NCBI RefSeq assembly: GCF_021390575.1 | Contig: NZ_JAJEJQ010000003.1 | Location: 62,001-126,000 of the forward strand | Direction: 5' to 3' | Length of the DNA: 64,000 nucleotides | Origin: Paraburkholderia adhaesiva | GTDB lineage: Bacteria; Pseudomonadota; Gammaproteobacteria; Burkholderiales; Burkholderiaceae | Shown: one piece after another, positions 9,110 through 17,265 of the stretch | Layout of the letters: every line of letters starts with the position of its first letter | Numbering within the stretch: the first letter of the stretch is position 1 | Made by a program: the position numbers and the translations under genes | The notes under the pieces: generated by a model | The model's database searches: none | Told to the model about the DNA's origin: nothing | What the model saw: only the letters and a program-made list of their open reading frames with translations

Positions 9110-9137
9110 GTTGTTTGCTAACCCGGTTATGAAAACA

Positions 9138-9154
9138 GTATATACCGTATATAC
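9138..9154 (-). promoter_or_regulatory. Tandem palindromic octamers GTATATAC
   Basis: Two copies of the self-complementary octamer GTATATAC (9138-9145 and 9147-9154) are separated by one base, giving a 9-base period, 29 bases upstream of the basic RHH-like gene. They look like a tandem operator and also provide an AT-rich -10-like region. Direct repeats of short palindromes are the usual target of MetJ/Arc-type proteins. Confidence 0.5.
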
Positions 9155-9490
9155 AATCTCTCTCACACGCAAGTAATTTCTACCCTTGACGAGCACTCGC
9201 CGCTGCACACTTTCACCGGCGATAAACCGCGCAACGGATACGAACGTAATCGCGTATGCAACGCCGTCGTCCACAAACGATGCTTCGTTCGCGAACATGT
9301 TGGCGAGCGTAATACGAATGCCAGTTCAACTGAGCTACTGCGCCTCGTCCACCACGTTCAAGGTCGTCTGACATGCGCGGTGCGTCACGCGCTGGACCCA
9401 GCGCTGCCTTTCCCCTGCGATTCGCTCTACCCATTTCGCCAAACAGCCGGATCACGGATTCACGTCAGTCAAAAACAGTAGAATCGCACG
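9155..9490. other. Non-coding divergent promoter region
   Basis: About 335 bases between the minus-strand basic protein and the plus-strand DUF1697 gene. No gene is supported. The sequence read on the minus strand contains a D-arm-like phrase but no tRNA. Confidence 0.4.
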
Positions 9491-10000
9491 ATGCAAACCT
9501 ATGTAGCCTTTCTCCGTGCCGTCAACGTTGGTGGTACGGGCAAACTCCCCATGATCGAGCTTCGCGCCATGTGCGAACGTGCCGGGTTTGATCGTGTTCG
9601 CACTTATGTCGCCAGTGGGAATGTCGTCTTCCAGAGCGCGTTTCCGGAAACCAAAGTCAAGGTCACACTCGAACGCGCGCTTCAGGCGTACGCAGGGAAG
9701 CCGGTTGGCGTGATGGTTCGGACCGGAGCGGAAATGGCCGGGATTCTCAAGGCCAATCCGTTCGGCGCTGCGCCTCCAGACCGGACCGTTGCGATCTTTC
9801 TCGACGAAGCACCGCCTGCAGATACGCTCACGAATGTAAGTGGATCCACGACCGAAGAAATTGCGCTCGGCAAGCGCGAAATCTACGTGCACTATCCGGA
9901 GGGAATCGGACGATCGAAGCTGAAAATCGCTGCCGCCAGGACGGGAACCGCGCGCAATATGAATACCGTCGCCAAACTGGCTGAATGGACTGCGGAATAA
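9491..10000 (+). CDS. DUF1697 family protein
   Basis: 169 residues starting MQTYVAFLRAVNVGG. The opening FLRAVNVGGTGKLPMIELRAMCERAGFDRVRTYVASGNVVF is the hallmark of DUF1697, a widespread small cytoplasmic family of unknown function with an alpha/beta fold. Length is close to the usual 175-180. It stands alone; neighbours give no clue to its role. The C-terminal segment (YPEGIGRSKL, GTARNMNTVAKL) is also family-typical. Confidence 0.92.
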   Translation: MQTYVAFLRAVNVGGTGKLPMIELRAMCERAGFDRVRTYVASGNVVFQSAFPETKVKVTLERALQAYAGKPVGVMVRTGAEMAGILKANPFGAAPPDRTVAIFLDEAPPADTLTNVSGSTTEEIALGKREIYVHYPEGIGRSKLKIAAARTGTARNMNTVAKLAEWTAE

Positions 10001-10116
10001 ACTGACGTTTCTCTCTGTGGCGTCGCGCTGGTGTTCGGCGCGGCATTCATCCACCACTTGCGCTTGCGCAGCCAACGCGTGCTGCTTTCACGATCGCGCG
10101 GCAAGGCGCCAGCGGA

Positions 10117-10686
10117 TCAGAACTTGTGCTGGAGATTGACGGACGCGCCGACGTCGTGCGAGTGGCTCAGCACTGGTAGACGCGCACTGGCAGAAACGCG
10201 CCAGTCGTTGATCAACATGGCAAGCCGGCGATGGGGGTGCTCCGCTTCGGGCGCGGTGTCGTCGGTCAGCTGGAACCGGTCGAGCAGGGAGATAGTGGGG
10301 GCCACCTTACCGAGGCCGCGGCTTGCGGAAAGTGCCGCTTGCGCCTCCGTTTTGAACGGCTGCTGGTATCCCGCATAGGATGATCCTGCCTGCCGCTTGA
10401 AAGGCTCACTTGCCGCGACTGGCGCGGAGTAGAAGTCGGACGGATTAAATGCAGCTTCGGCGTCGCGAAAAGACGAATACTGCATCGTGTAGTGGAAGAT
10501 GTACTGGCTGGGCTCGGGGATGGGCGGAACGACTTCGATCGGTGCCATCGGCGGAATGGCGGCAATAAGCAGATTGCTGTACGCGCCATCCGCCCCACCC
10601 GCCAAGGCGATACCACTCACGGCAAAGCATACCGCGCCCGCTAACAAACGCGGTTCGCGCCGACCTATCGAAAGCATGATTTCCAT
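10117..10686 (-). CDS. Small exported protein of unknown function
   Basis: 189 residues. The N-terminus has a basic segment (GRREPR) followed by a hydrophobic stretch (LLAGAVCFAVSGIALAGG), a likely Sec signal peptide cleaved near residue 30. The mature part is proline-rich early (IPPMAPIEVVPPIPEPS) and has no domain I can name. The ATG at 10677 (MLSIGRRE) has a better-placed G-rich ribosome binding sequence than the first ATG, so the true start may be three codons in. The C-terminus, RLPVLSHSHDVGASVNLQHKF, ends in an aromatic residue as in outer-membrane proteins, but the protein is too short to judge. Function unknown. Confidence 0.6.
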   Translation of the reverse strand: MEIMLSIGRREPRLLAGAVCFAVSGIALAGGADGAYSNLLIAAIPPMAPIEVVPPIPEPSQYIFHYTMQYSSFRDAEAAFNPSDFYSAPVAASEPFKRQAGSSYAGYQQPFKTEAQAALSASRGLGKVAPTISLLDRFQLTDDTAPEAEHPHRRLAMLINDWRVSASARLPVLSHSHDVGASVNLQHKF

Positions 10687-11433
10687 CCCACAAGGAATAA
10701 AAACATCACACTTCTTGAGAGGGTATACCGTGCCTGGCGACGGAAAGGCTGCGGTCCACGAATGCGATCGTCTGCACGACGACCAGCGGACCCATGCCGT
10801 GGCAATGCCGGGTACTTGTTATTGGTTATAGTCGAATCCGACAACACCGCCAAGCAGATCGACAAGAATGCCACTCGCCTGCCATCGTACGAGAGCGGCT
10901 GTATGCATTAACGTGTGACAAGACTACGGCAATTGCGTTATGCCCTTCTCAGCGCCCGCGTTCCGCAATGCCTGCGCCACTCGTTGTTTGCCAGATCAAT
11001 AAATAAATGGCGCACAACCAGGCGCGCCAATTGCTGCGCGACTCTAATTGCCGGACGTACAACGTGCTGTCGAAACCTCTGCAGATCGCGGTCTTCCGGA
11101 AGATAGCTCGTGCGAAGTCGGCCGCCAGCCTGAACTGCACTTCCTGAAGCACGCGAGATAAATTCCCCGCGCATAATCGAGCGCGATAAGCACGATGAAT
11201 TCACAGCGAGTCTCTCTGCCTGCAAAAACATAAGTTCGATTTATTCAATTTGCAGACCGGAAGCGCCAGAGGCCACTCTCGTCAGCTTCTCCCCCGCGCG
11301 CAGCATTTGCACGCGCCAGCTTGACCTCGGGGTCACGCGTTTTCGCGCGCGGCGTATGTATCAACCTTCGTCGATTCGATGCATTCGATCGCCTCGACAG
11401 CCCGACGCGTTGCGAGACCGCGTGTCGCCCATC
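10687..11433. other. Non-coding region, about 750 bases
   Basis: No gene on either strand could be supported. Short frames overlap one another on opposite strands and lack recognisable motifs. The sequence is slightly more AT-rich than the neighbours and holds the upstream region of the minus-strand exported protein. Confidence 0.4.
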
Positions 11434-11892
11434 TCACCATACGTGCGCTTCGACGCAATCAGTCATGCAGATCAGTTCACGGTTAAGAAACGCGCTTCGT
11501 CCGCTCAGTTCGATGCTTTCACTTTGCTCAGAGTTCTCCAGTTCGTAGAGTTGCCAAAATACGATTTCGCAGCCCGCGTGCTTCCCGAACGGCGCAGGAA
11601 AACGCAGCGCCCATTCAAGCGCTTTCTCACGCGATCGCACGTGAATAAGCGTATAGCCCGCAATCAGTTCTTTCGTTTTGGCAAATGATCCGTCGATGAC
11701 CGTGGGCTTGCCGTCGCTATACCGCACGAGCCAGCCGCACGAACTCGGCTTGAGCCCCGACGCATCGAGCAGCACGCTCGCTTTCGCCAACTCCTCGTGG
11801 TACGCGGCCATTCCCGCGAAGATGGGATCGCCACTGTGCATTTCGCCCGATTCGCTCAGAGCGTTCGCACGCACCATGATCATGAATCGCAT
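11434..11892 (-). CDS. YciI-like (DGPF/YCII) protein
   Basis: 152 residues. It opens MRFMIMVRA, followed by an acidic/His-containing segment, MAAYHEELAKASVLLDASGLKPSS, and later FAKTKELIAGYTLIHVRSREKALEWALRFP, which is the typical YCII/DGPF layout. These small ferredoxin-fold proteins often sit beside ECF sigma factors and are thought to bind or process small molecules; here no sigma gene adjoins. The tail after about residue 115 is longer than in minimal family members. Biochemical role not known. Confidence 0.8.
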   Translation of the reverse strand: MRFMIMVRANALSESGEMHSGDPIFAGMAAYHEELAKASVLLDASGLKPSSCGWLVRYSDGKPTVIDGSFAKTKELIAGYTLIHVRSREKALEWALRFPAPFGKHAGCEIVFWQLYELENSEQSESIELSGRSAFLNRELICMTDCVEAHVW

Positions 11893-12304
11893 CGCTCAAT
11901 CTCTTCGTTTTGAAGTTCGACCAGGTGACACCGTCCGGTGCAGTCAACATCTCAACACGCGAGCTGCGTGTGGGTCGACATCCGGAATCAAACTACTTTG
12001 CTGACGATGAGAAATGCACGGGCAGCCGCCGCCGATCGGGCGGCTCCGTAGTGAACTGCGTGCGGGAAATAGATGCAAGGCAGCGTCGGGCAAATAACGC
12101 CCTGCCCGGCCGTGGACGGCCGACCGATGCGTATCACCCAGATGAAAGAAAACATCAGCGCTAAACGGCTTCGCAGCAAGCCGCGCCCCCGCAACATCGC
12201 GGGATTTCCCCAGGCTGACACACCCCGGTTTCCAGCATTAAATAAATCAACGTGATTTATTTAATGCTGGAAGCAACGCCAGCACCCTCGTCTGGAGGAG
12301 ACAC
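11893..12304. other. Non-coding divergent region with the ROK operator
   Basis: About 410 bases between divergent genes. Its right end carries a long perfect palindrome listed separately. Nothing else could be recognised. Confidence 0.45.
12230..12272 (+). promoter_or_regulatory. Perfect inverted repeat, 20-bp arms, upstream of ROK gene
   Basis: Arms 12230-12249 and 12253-12272 are exact reverse complements around the three bases ACG. The core is AT-rich (AAATAAATCA/TGATTTATTT). It ends 32 bases before the ROK regulator start, so it most likely serves as operator for autoregulation of the sugar transport operon; on RNA it would also form a 5' UTR stem. It lacks the GC stem plus T-run of a terminator. 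Confidence 0.65.
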
Positions 12305-13555
12305 GTGAGAAGTCCGCATTTCGGCCAGGGCAGCAACTCGGCCAATGTCCGCCGCTTCAACGAGCGCCTGTTGCTACAGGCGTTGCGTCGCGCCGGGCAG
12401 GCATCGAAGGCGGACCTCGCGCGACTCGCGAATCTCACGAGCACGGCGGTCGGCAGCATCATCACGTCCCTCATCGACAGCGGACTTATCGAGGTCACCG
12501 GCCGCCGCCTCGAAGGCCAGCGTGGTCAGCCTGCCTCGCTGCTGCGGCTCGATCCCCGCGGCGCGTTTGCGATCGGCGTGCGGCTCGATCGCACCAGCAT
12601 CGAAACCGTGCTCGTCAATTTCGCGGGCCACATGATCGAGCGCCGCTCACACGACATGCTGCTGCCCCAGCCCGCCGTGGCGCAGCAAATCGTACAGCGC
12701 GATATCCACGATCTGCTCGCGCGGCTCGATGCTGACGAACGCAGCCGGCTCGCGGGCATTGGTGTGGCACAGCCGTACAACCTCGGTGCGTGGCTGCGTG
12801 AGCTGGACCTGCCCACCGATACCTTCCGGGCCTGGAACGATGTCGATTTCGCGGGCGACCTGAGCCACGCGCTCTCGCTGCCCGTGTTCAGCGAGAACGA
12901 CGGGAACGCAGCCGCGATCGCCGAACTGTTCTACGGCTGCGGCCGCCAGCGCGATGACTTCATCTATCTGTTTCTCGGTCCCGCAATCGGCGGCGGCATC
13001 GCCATCGATGGTGACTGCGTGCGCGGCCTCAGCGGCAACGCAGGTGATTTCGCCGTGATGCCAGTGCCGCCGAGCCGCCTGCCGTCCGCACCGCAACCAC
13101 CGGGTCAGTGGGACATTCTGCTTTCACGCGCGTCGCTGATCGCGCTGCGGCGGCATCTGCGCTACTGCGGCGAAACGGTGGAGAGCCTCGCCGATCTGGA
13201 GGTGCTCATCGCGCGCGGCCATCCGGCAATCGAGGCGTGGCTCGACGATTGCGTCGATGCCCTCGCGCCCGCCCTGCGCGCATCGCTGTGCGTGCTGGAT
13301 GTGCCGGCCGTCGTGCTCGACGCAGACGTGGACGCCGGCCTCATCGACACGCTCATGCAACGCCTGCGCGTGGCCGTGGCCGCGACAGCGCCCGAGGCGC
13401 GTGGCACACCGACGATCGTGCGCGGCACGTTCGGTCGCGACGCGGGCGCGCTGGGCGCGGCCACGTTGCCCATGTTCTACAACTTTTCGCCGCGCGCAGG
13501 CATCCTGATGGGCGCCAGCGCGCAGACCCAGGAGGTGAGCCATGTCGCGCCCTGA
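12305..13555 (+). CDS. ROK-family transcriptional regulator
   Basis: 416 residues from a GTG preceded by TGGAGGAG. An N-terminal winged helix (about 15-75: NERLLLQALRRAGQASKADLARL, TSTAVGSIITSLIDSGLIEV) is followed by a ROK sugar-kinase-like fold (about 85-400) containing VFSENDGNAAAIAELFYG and IYLFLGPAIGGGIAIDG. The Cys-rich zinc motif found in most ROK proteins is missing: after GLSGNAGDFAVMPV comes a proline-rich stretch with no Cys. It should repress the downstream ABC importer and be released by a sugar or sugar phosphate. Its end overlaps the ATPase start by 14 bases, implying translational coupling. Similar to NagC/Mlc/XylR-type regulators; ligand unknown. Confidence 0.9.
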   Translation: MRSPHFGQGSNSANVRRFNERLLLQALRRAGQASKADLARLANLTSTAVGSIITSLIDSGLIEVTGRRLEGQRGQPASLLRLDPRGAFAIGVRLDRTSIETVLVNFAGHMIERRSHDMLLPQPAVAQQIVQRDIHDLLARLDADERSRLAGIGVAQPYNLGAWLRELDLPTDTFRAWNDVDFAGDLSHALSLPVFSENDGNAAAIAELFYGCGRQRDDFIYLFLGPAIGGGIAIDGDCVRGLSGNAGDFAVMPVPPSRLPSAPQPPGQWDILLSRASLIALRRHLRYCGETVESLADLEVLIARGHPAIEAWLDDCVDALAPALRASLCVLDVPAVVLDADVDAGLIDTLMQRLRVAVAATAPEARGTPTIVRGTFGRDAGALGAATLPMFYNFSPRAGILMGASAQTQEVSHVAP

Positions 13556-15095
13556 ACTCCCGCGTCCAATACTGGAAATGCGCGGCATCAGCAAGACGTT
13601 TCCTGGCGTGCGCGCGCTGGACAACGTGAGCCTGTCCGTGCGCCCAGGCGTTGTCCATTCGCTGATGGGTGAAAACGGCGCGGGCAAATCGACGCTCATG
13701 AAGATCCTCTCGGGCGCCTATGAGGCCGATCCCGGCGGCGAAATCCTGATCGATGGCCAGAAGGCGCAGATCGACGGACCACTCGCCGCGCGCGAACTCG
13801 GCATTGCTGTGATCTACCAGGAACTGAGCCTCGCGCCCAATTTGAGCGTGTCTGAGAACATCCACGCGGGGCGCGAACTGCGCCACGGCCGGCACCGCTG
13901 GGGCACAGTCGATCGCAAGGCAATGGAGCGCGACTGCCAAGATGTACTCAAGCGTCTCGGCGCGAAGTTTGGACCCGGCACGCTCGTAGGCTCACTTTCG
14001 ATTGCCGAATGCCAGCTTGTCGAGATCGCTCGCGCCGTTCACGCGAAGGCACGCATCATCGTGATGGACGAACCGACCACGCCGCTTTCGTCGCGTGAGA
14101 CGGAATATCTATTCAGCCTGATCCGCCAGTTGCGCGAGGAAGGCATCGCGATCATCTACATCAGCCATCGCATGGCCGAGGTCTACGAGTTGTCCGACCG
14201 CGTCTCCGTGCTGCGCGATGGCACGTATGTCGGCACGCTCGAACGCGATGAACTGAGCGCAGAGCGTCTGGTCGGCATGATGGTGGGCCGCGACATCTCC
14301 GGCTTCTACAAGAAAGCGCACGCACCCTACGATCCGGGCGAGGTCGTGCTCCGTGTGCGCGACGTGGCGGACGGTCGCCGCGTGCGCGGCTGCAGCCTCG
14401 ATTTGCATACTGGCGAAGTGCTCGGCATCGCGGGACTCGTCGGCGCAGGGCGCACCGAACTCGCACGATTGATCTTCGGCGCTGAACCGCGCGTAAGCGG
14501 CGACATAGCCGTCGACGGTAAAACGCTGCCCGGCCACACGCCGCGCGATGCGATCGACGCGGGCGTCGTCTATCTGACCGAGGATCGCAAACATCAGGGC
14601 CTCTTCCTCGACATGAGCGTGCGCGACAACGTCAACGTCGCCGTGTGCGGACGCGACGCGCGCTTCGGCGTGCTCGACCGCGCACGAGGCGCCGCACGCG
14701 CAAGCGAAGCGATCCGGTCTCTATCGATCCGCGTACCCAATGCGCGCGTGAATGTGGGCACCCTCTCAGGCGGAAACCAGCAGAAAGTGCTCCTCTCGCG
14801 CCTGCTTGAAACACGCCCGCGCGTGCTGATCCTCGACGAACCGACGCGCGGCGTGGATATCGGCGCAAAGTCGGAGATATACCGGATCATCAACGAACTG
14901 GCGAGGTCCGGCGTCGGCATCATCGTGATTTCGAGCGAGCTACCCGAGATCATCGGTGTGGCCGACCGCGTGATCGTGATGCGCGAAGGCGTCTTTGCTG
15001 GCGAGCTGGGCGGCTATACCGGCAAGCCGATCACGCAGGAAGCCATCATCGAGCTGGCCACCGGCTCGCATTCCGCCTTGGGCGAGGCAGCCTGA
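13542..15095 (+). CDS. Sugar ABC transporter ATP-binding protein (RbsA/XylG type)
   Basis: 517 residues with two ABC domains, as in ribose/xylose importers. Domain 1 has Walker A GENGAGKST, LSIAECQLVEIARA and Walker B IIVMDEPTTPLS. Domain 2 has the degenerate P-loop segment GLVGAGRTELARLIFG, signature LSGGNQQKVLLSRLL and Walker B VLILDEPTRGVDIGAKSE. Start ATG follows AGGAGGTGAGCC, inside the ROK gene end. It powers uptake together with the permease and periplasmic protein encoded next (gene order regulator-ATPase-permease-binding protein). The carbohydrate class is clear from the family; the exact sugar is not. Confidence 0.93.
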   Translation: MSRPELPRPILEMRGISKTFPGVRALDNVSLSVRPGVVHSLMGENGAGKSTLMKILSGAYEADPGGEILIDGQKAQIDGPLAARELGIAVIYQELSLAPNLSVSENIHAGRELRHGRHRWGTVDRKAMERDCQDVLKRLGAKFGPGTLVGSLSIAECQLVEIARAVHAKARIIVMDEPTTPLSSRETEYLFSLIRQLREEGIAIIYISHRMAEVYELSDRVSVLRDGTYVGTLERDELSAERLVGMMVGRDISGFYKKAHAPYDPGEVVLRVRDVADGRRVRGCSLDLHTGEVLGIAGLVGAGRTELARLIFGAEPRVSGDIAVDGKTLPGHTPRDAIDAGVVYLTEDRKHQGLFLDMSVRDNVNVAVCGRDARFGVLDRARGAARASEAIRSLSIRVPNARVNVGTLSGGNQQKVLLSRLLETRPRVLILDEPTRGVDIGAKSEIYRIINELARSGVGIIVISSELPEIIGVADRVIVMREGVFAGELGGYTGKPITQEAIIELATGSHSALGEAA

Positions 15096-15135
15096 TTTCA
15101 CCCGAACACGAGCGACGTTCATTCAGGAGTACGAC

Positions 15136-16158
15136 ATGCGAAACCTCATTCCGCGCCATGGCATCGCTGCTGCACCGGCGCAACCGGGCGCCACTGCGCT
15201 CGACGGCCATCGCGCACGCATGAAGTCCTTCTTGCGGACCGCCGGCATGCTCCCCGTTCTCGTGCTGCTGTGCGTGGGCTTCGGCTTGCTCAACGACGGC
15301 TTTTTCACGCTCGAGAATATGTCGATCGTCACGCAGCAGGCGTCCATCAACATCGTTCTGGCCGCCGGCATGACGTTCGTGATCCTGACTGGCGGCATCG
15401 ACCTTTCCGTAGGCTCGGTGCTCTCCGCCGCGGCCGTCGCGGCAATGCTGGCCTCGAATATTCCGGGCTGGGGCTGGCTCGGCGTGCCGGCCGCGCTCGC
15501 GGTGGGTCTCGCGTTCGGCGTAGTCAACGGCGCACTGATCTCGCTGTTGCGTCTGCCGCCGTTCATCGTCACGCTCGGCTCGCTGACCGCCGTGCGCGGC
15601 GTCGCGCGCCTCATGGCACACGATACGACGATCTTCAATCCGCAACTGTCGTTTGCGTTCATCGGCAACGGTACGCTCTTCGGCGTCCCGTGGCTCGTCA
15701 TCATTGCGCTCGTCGTCGTGGCCGGTTCGTGGTTTGTGCTTCGCCGCACCGTGCTCGGCCTGCACATCTATTCCGTGGGCGGCAATCGCGAAGCCGCGCG
15801 CCTCTCCGGCATCAAGGTGTGGGGCATCGAGTTGTTCGTCTATGCCGCGTCAGGCCTCCTCGCCGGCCTCGGCGCCGTAATGTCCGCCGCCCGCCTCTAT
15901 GCCGCCAACGGCCTGCAACTGGGTCAGTCTTACGAACTCGACGCCATCGCCGCAGTGATTCTGGGCGGCACGAGCTTCGTCGGTGGCGTCGGCTCGATCA
16001 TCGGCACGCTGATCGGTGCACTCATCATCGCGGTGCTCACGAACGGTCTCGTGCTGCTGGGTGTTTCGGACATCTGGCAATACATCATCAAGGGGCTCGT
16101 GATCGTCGGCGCCGTAGCGCTCGACCGGTATCGCCAACGCGGATCCGCGCGCACTTGA
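15136..16158 (+). CDS. Sugar ABC transporter permease (RbsC type)
   Basis: 340 residues from the ATG at 15136 (MRNLIPRHG), which has CAGGAGT upstream; an earlier in-frame reading would overlap the ATPase gene. About eight to ten hydrophobic segments are visible from residue 35 on. Family motifs are VILTGGIDLSVGSVLS, LPPFIVTLGSL and YELDAIAAVILGGTSFVGG. It forms the inner-membrane channel of a CUT2-type monosaccharide importer with the ATPase upstream and the binding protein downstream. Confidence 0.93.
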   Translation: MRNLIPRHGIAAAPAQPGATALDGHRARMKSFLRTAGMLPVLVLLCVGFGLLNDGFFTLENMSIVTQQASINIVLAAGMTFVILTGGIDLSVGSVLSAAAVAAMLASNIPGWGWLGVPAALAVGLAFGVVNGALISLLRLPPFIVTLGSLTAVRGVARLMAHDTTIFNPQLSFAFIGNGTLFGVPWLVIIALVVVAGSWFVLRRTVLGLHIYSVGGNREAARLSGIKVWGIELFVYAASGLLAGLGAVMSAARLYAANGLQLGQSYELDAIAAVILGGTSFVGGVGSIIGTLIGALIIAVLTNGLVLLGVSDIWQYIIKGLVIVGAVALDRYRQRGSART

Positions 16159-16284
16159 ACACACGCAAGCACACTTCTTCACTCGCAAAGCATGCTGCCC
16201 GCTGACCGGTCAGCGCAACAGACGGGCGCAAGCGGTCCTCTTGCGCCCGCGTTGGATAACAGGACCTCTCAGGAGACATCCGCC

Positions 16285-17226
16285 ATGTTCAAGAAGAAGG
16301 CCGTCCTCGCCGTCGTTGCGCTCACGTTCGGCTGCGCGCTGCAAGTCGCGCACGCCGCCGACAAGGAGCTGAAGTCCATCGGCATCACCGTAGGTTCGCT
16401 CGGCAATCCGTACTTCGTGACGATCGTCCAGGGCGCCGAAGCGAAGGCAAAGCAGATCAACCCGAACGCGAAGGTCACGGCCGTGTCCTCCGATTACGAC
16501 CTCAACAAGCAGTTCACGCAGATCGACAACTTCATTTCGGCGCACGTCGACATGATCCTGCTGAACGCCGTCGATCCGAAGGCCATCGAGCCCGCCGTGC
16601 GCAAGGCGCGTGCGGCCGGCATCGTGGTCATGGCCGTGGATGTGAGCGCCGCCGGCGCGGACGCCACCGTGCAGACCGACAATGTGAAAGCGGGCGAACT
16701 GTCCTGCGACTACATTGCGAAGAAGCTCAACGGAAAGGGCAACGTGATCATCGAAAACGGGCCGCAGGTGTCGGCGGTGATCGATCGCGTGAACGGCTGC
16801 AAATCCGTGCTCTCGAAGTCGGGCTTCAAGATTCTCTCTGACGACCAGGACGGCAAGGGTTCGCGCGACGGCGGCATGAACGCGATGCTGGGCTACCTCA
16901 CGCGCTTCCCGAAGGTTGACGCCGTCTTTGCAATCAACGACCCGCAGGCGATCGGCAGCGATCTCGCCGCGAAGCAACTGCATCGCAGCGGCATCGTGAT
17001 TACGTCGGTGGACGGTGCGCCCGACATCGAAACGGCGCTCAAATCCGAGACACTCGTTCAGGCTTCGGCGAGCCAGGACCCGTGGAAGATGGCACAGACC
17101 GCAGTGACCGTGGGGCACGACATCATGAACGGCAAGAAACCCGCCAATCCGATGATCCAGATGACGCCGCAACTCATCACCCGCGACAATGTGAACAGCT
17201 ATAAGGGCTGGTCGTCGCCGCACTGA
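16285..17226 (+). CDS. Periplasmic sugar-binding protein (RbsB type)
   Basis: 313 residues from the ATG at 16285 (CAGGAGACATCCGCC upstream). A Sec signal peptide (MFKKKAVLAVVALTFGCALQVAHAA, cleaved after AHA) is followed by a type I periplasmic-binding fold: GITVGSLGNPYFVTIVQGAE, DNFISAHVDMILLNAVDPKA, DAVFAINDPQAIGSDLAAKQ. It captures the substrate for the ATPase/permease pair. It is the last gene of the operon and is followed by a GC hairpin. Substrate not assignable by reading; no sugar kinase or isomerase is linked. Confidence 0.92.
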   Translation: MFKKKAVLAVVALTFGCALQVAHAADKELKSIGITVGSLGNPYFVTIVQGAEAKAKQINPNAKVTAVSSDYDLNKQFTQIDNFISAHVDMILLNAVDPKAIEPAVRKARAAGIVVMAVDVSAAGADATVQTDNVKAGELSCDYIAKKLNGKGNVIIENGPQVSAVIDRVNGCKSVLSKSGFKILSDDQDGKGSRDGGMNAMLGYLTRFPKVDAVFAINDPQAIGSDLAAKQLHRSGIVITSVDGAPDIETALKSETLVQASASQDPWKMAQTAVTVGHDIMNGKKPANPMIQMTPQLITRDNVNSYKGWSSPH

Positions 17227-17247
17227 GAAACCGCGTGACCGGCGCAC

Positions 17248-17265
17248 GGCGGGCCGCGGCCCGCC
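17248..17265. terminator. GC palindrome between convergent operons
   Basis: GGCGGGCCGCGGCCCGCC is a perfect 18-base palindrome sitting between the stop of the sugar-binding protein (plus) and the stop of the EAL protein (minus). It probably acts as a bidirectional transcription block, although there is no T-run, so it may need Rho. Confidence 0.45.

Noticed and set aside
9315..9345. tRNA D-arm-like phrase (GTAGCTCAGTTGAAC on the minus strand)
   Set aside because: No anticodon arm, T-arm (GGTTCGAATCC type) or acceptor stem could be built around it.
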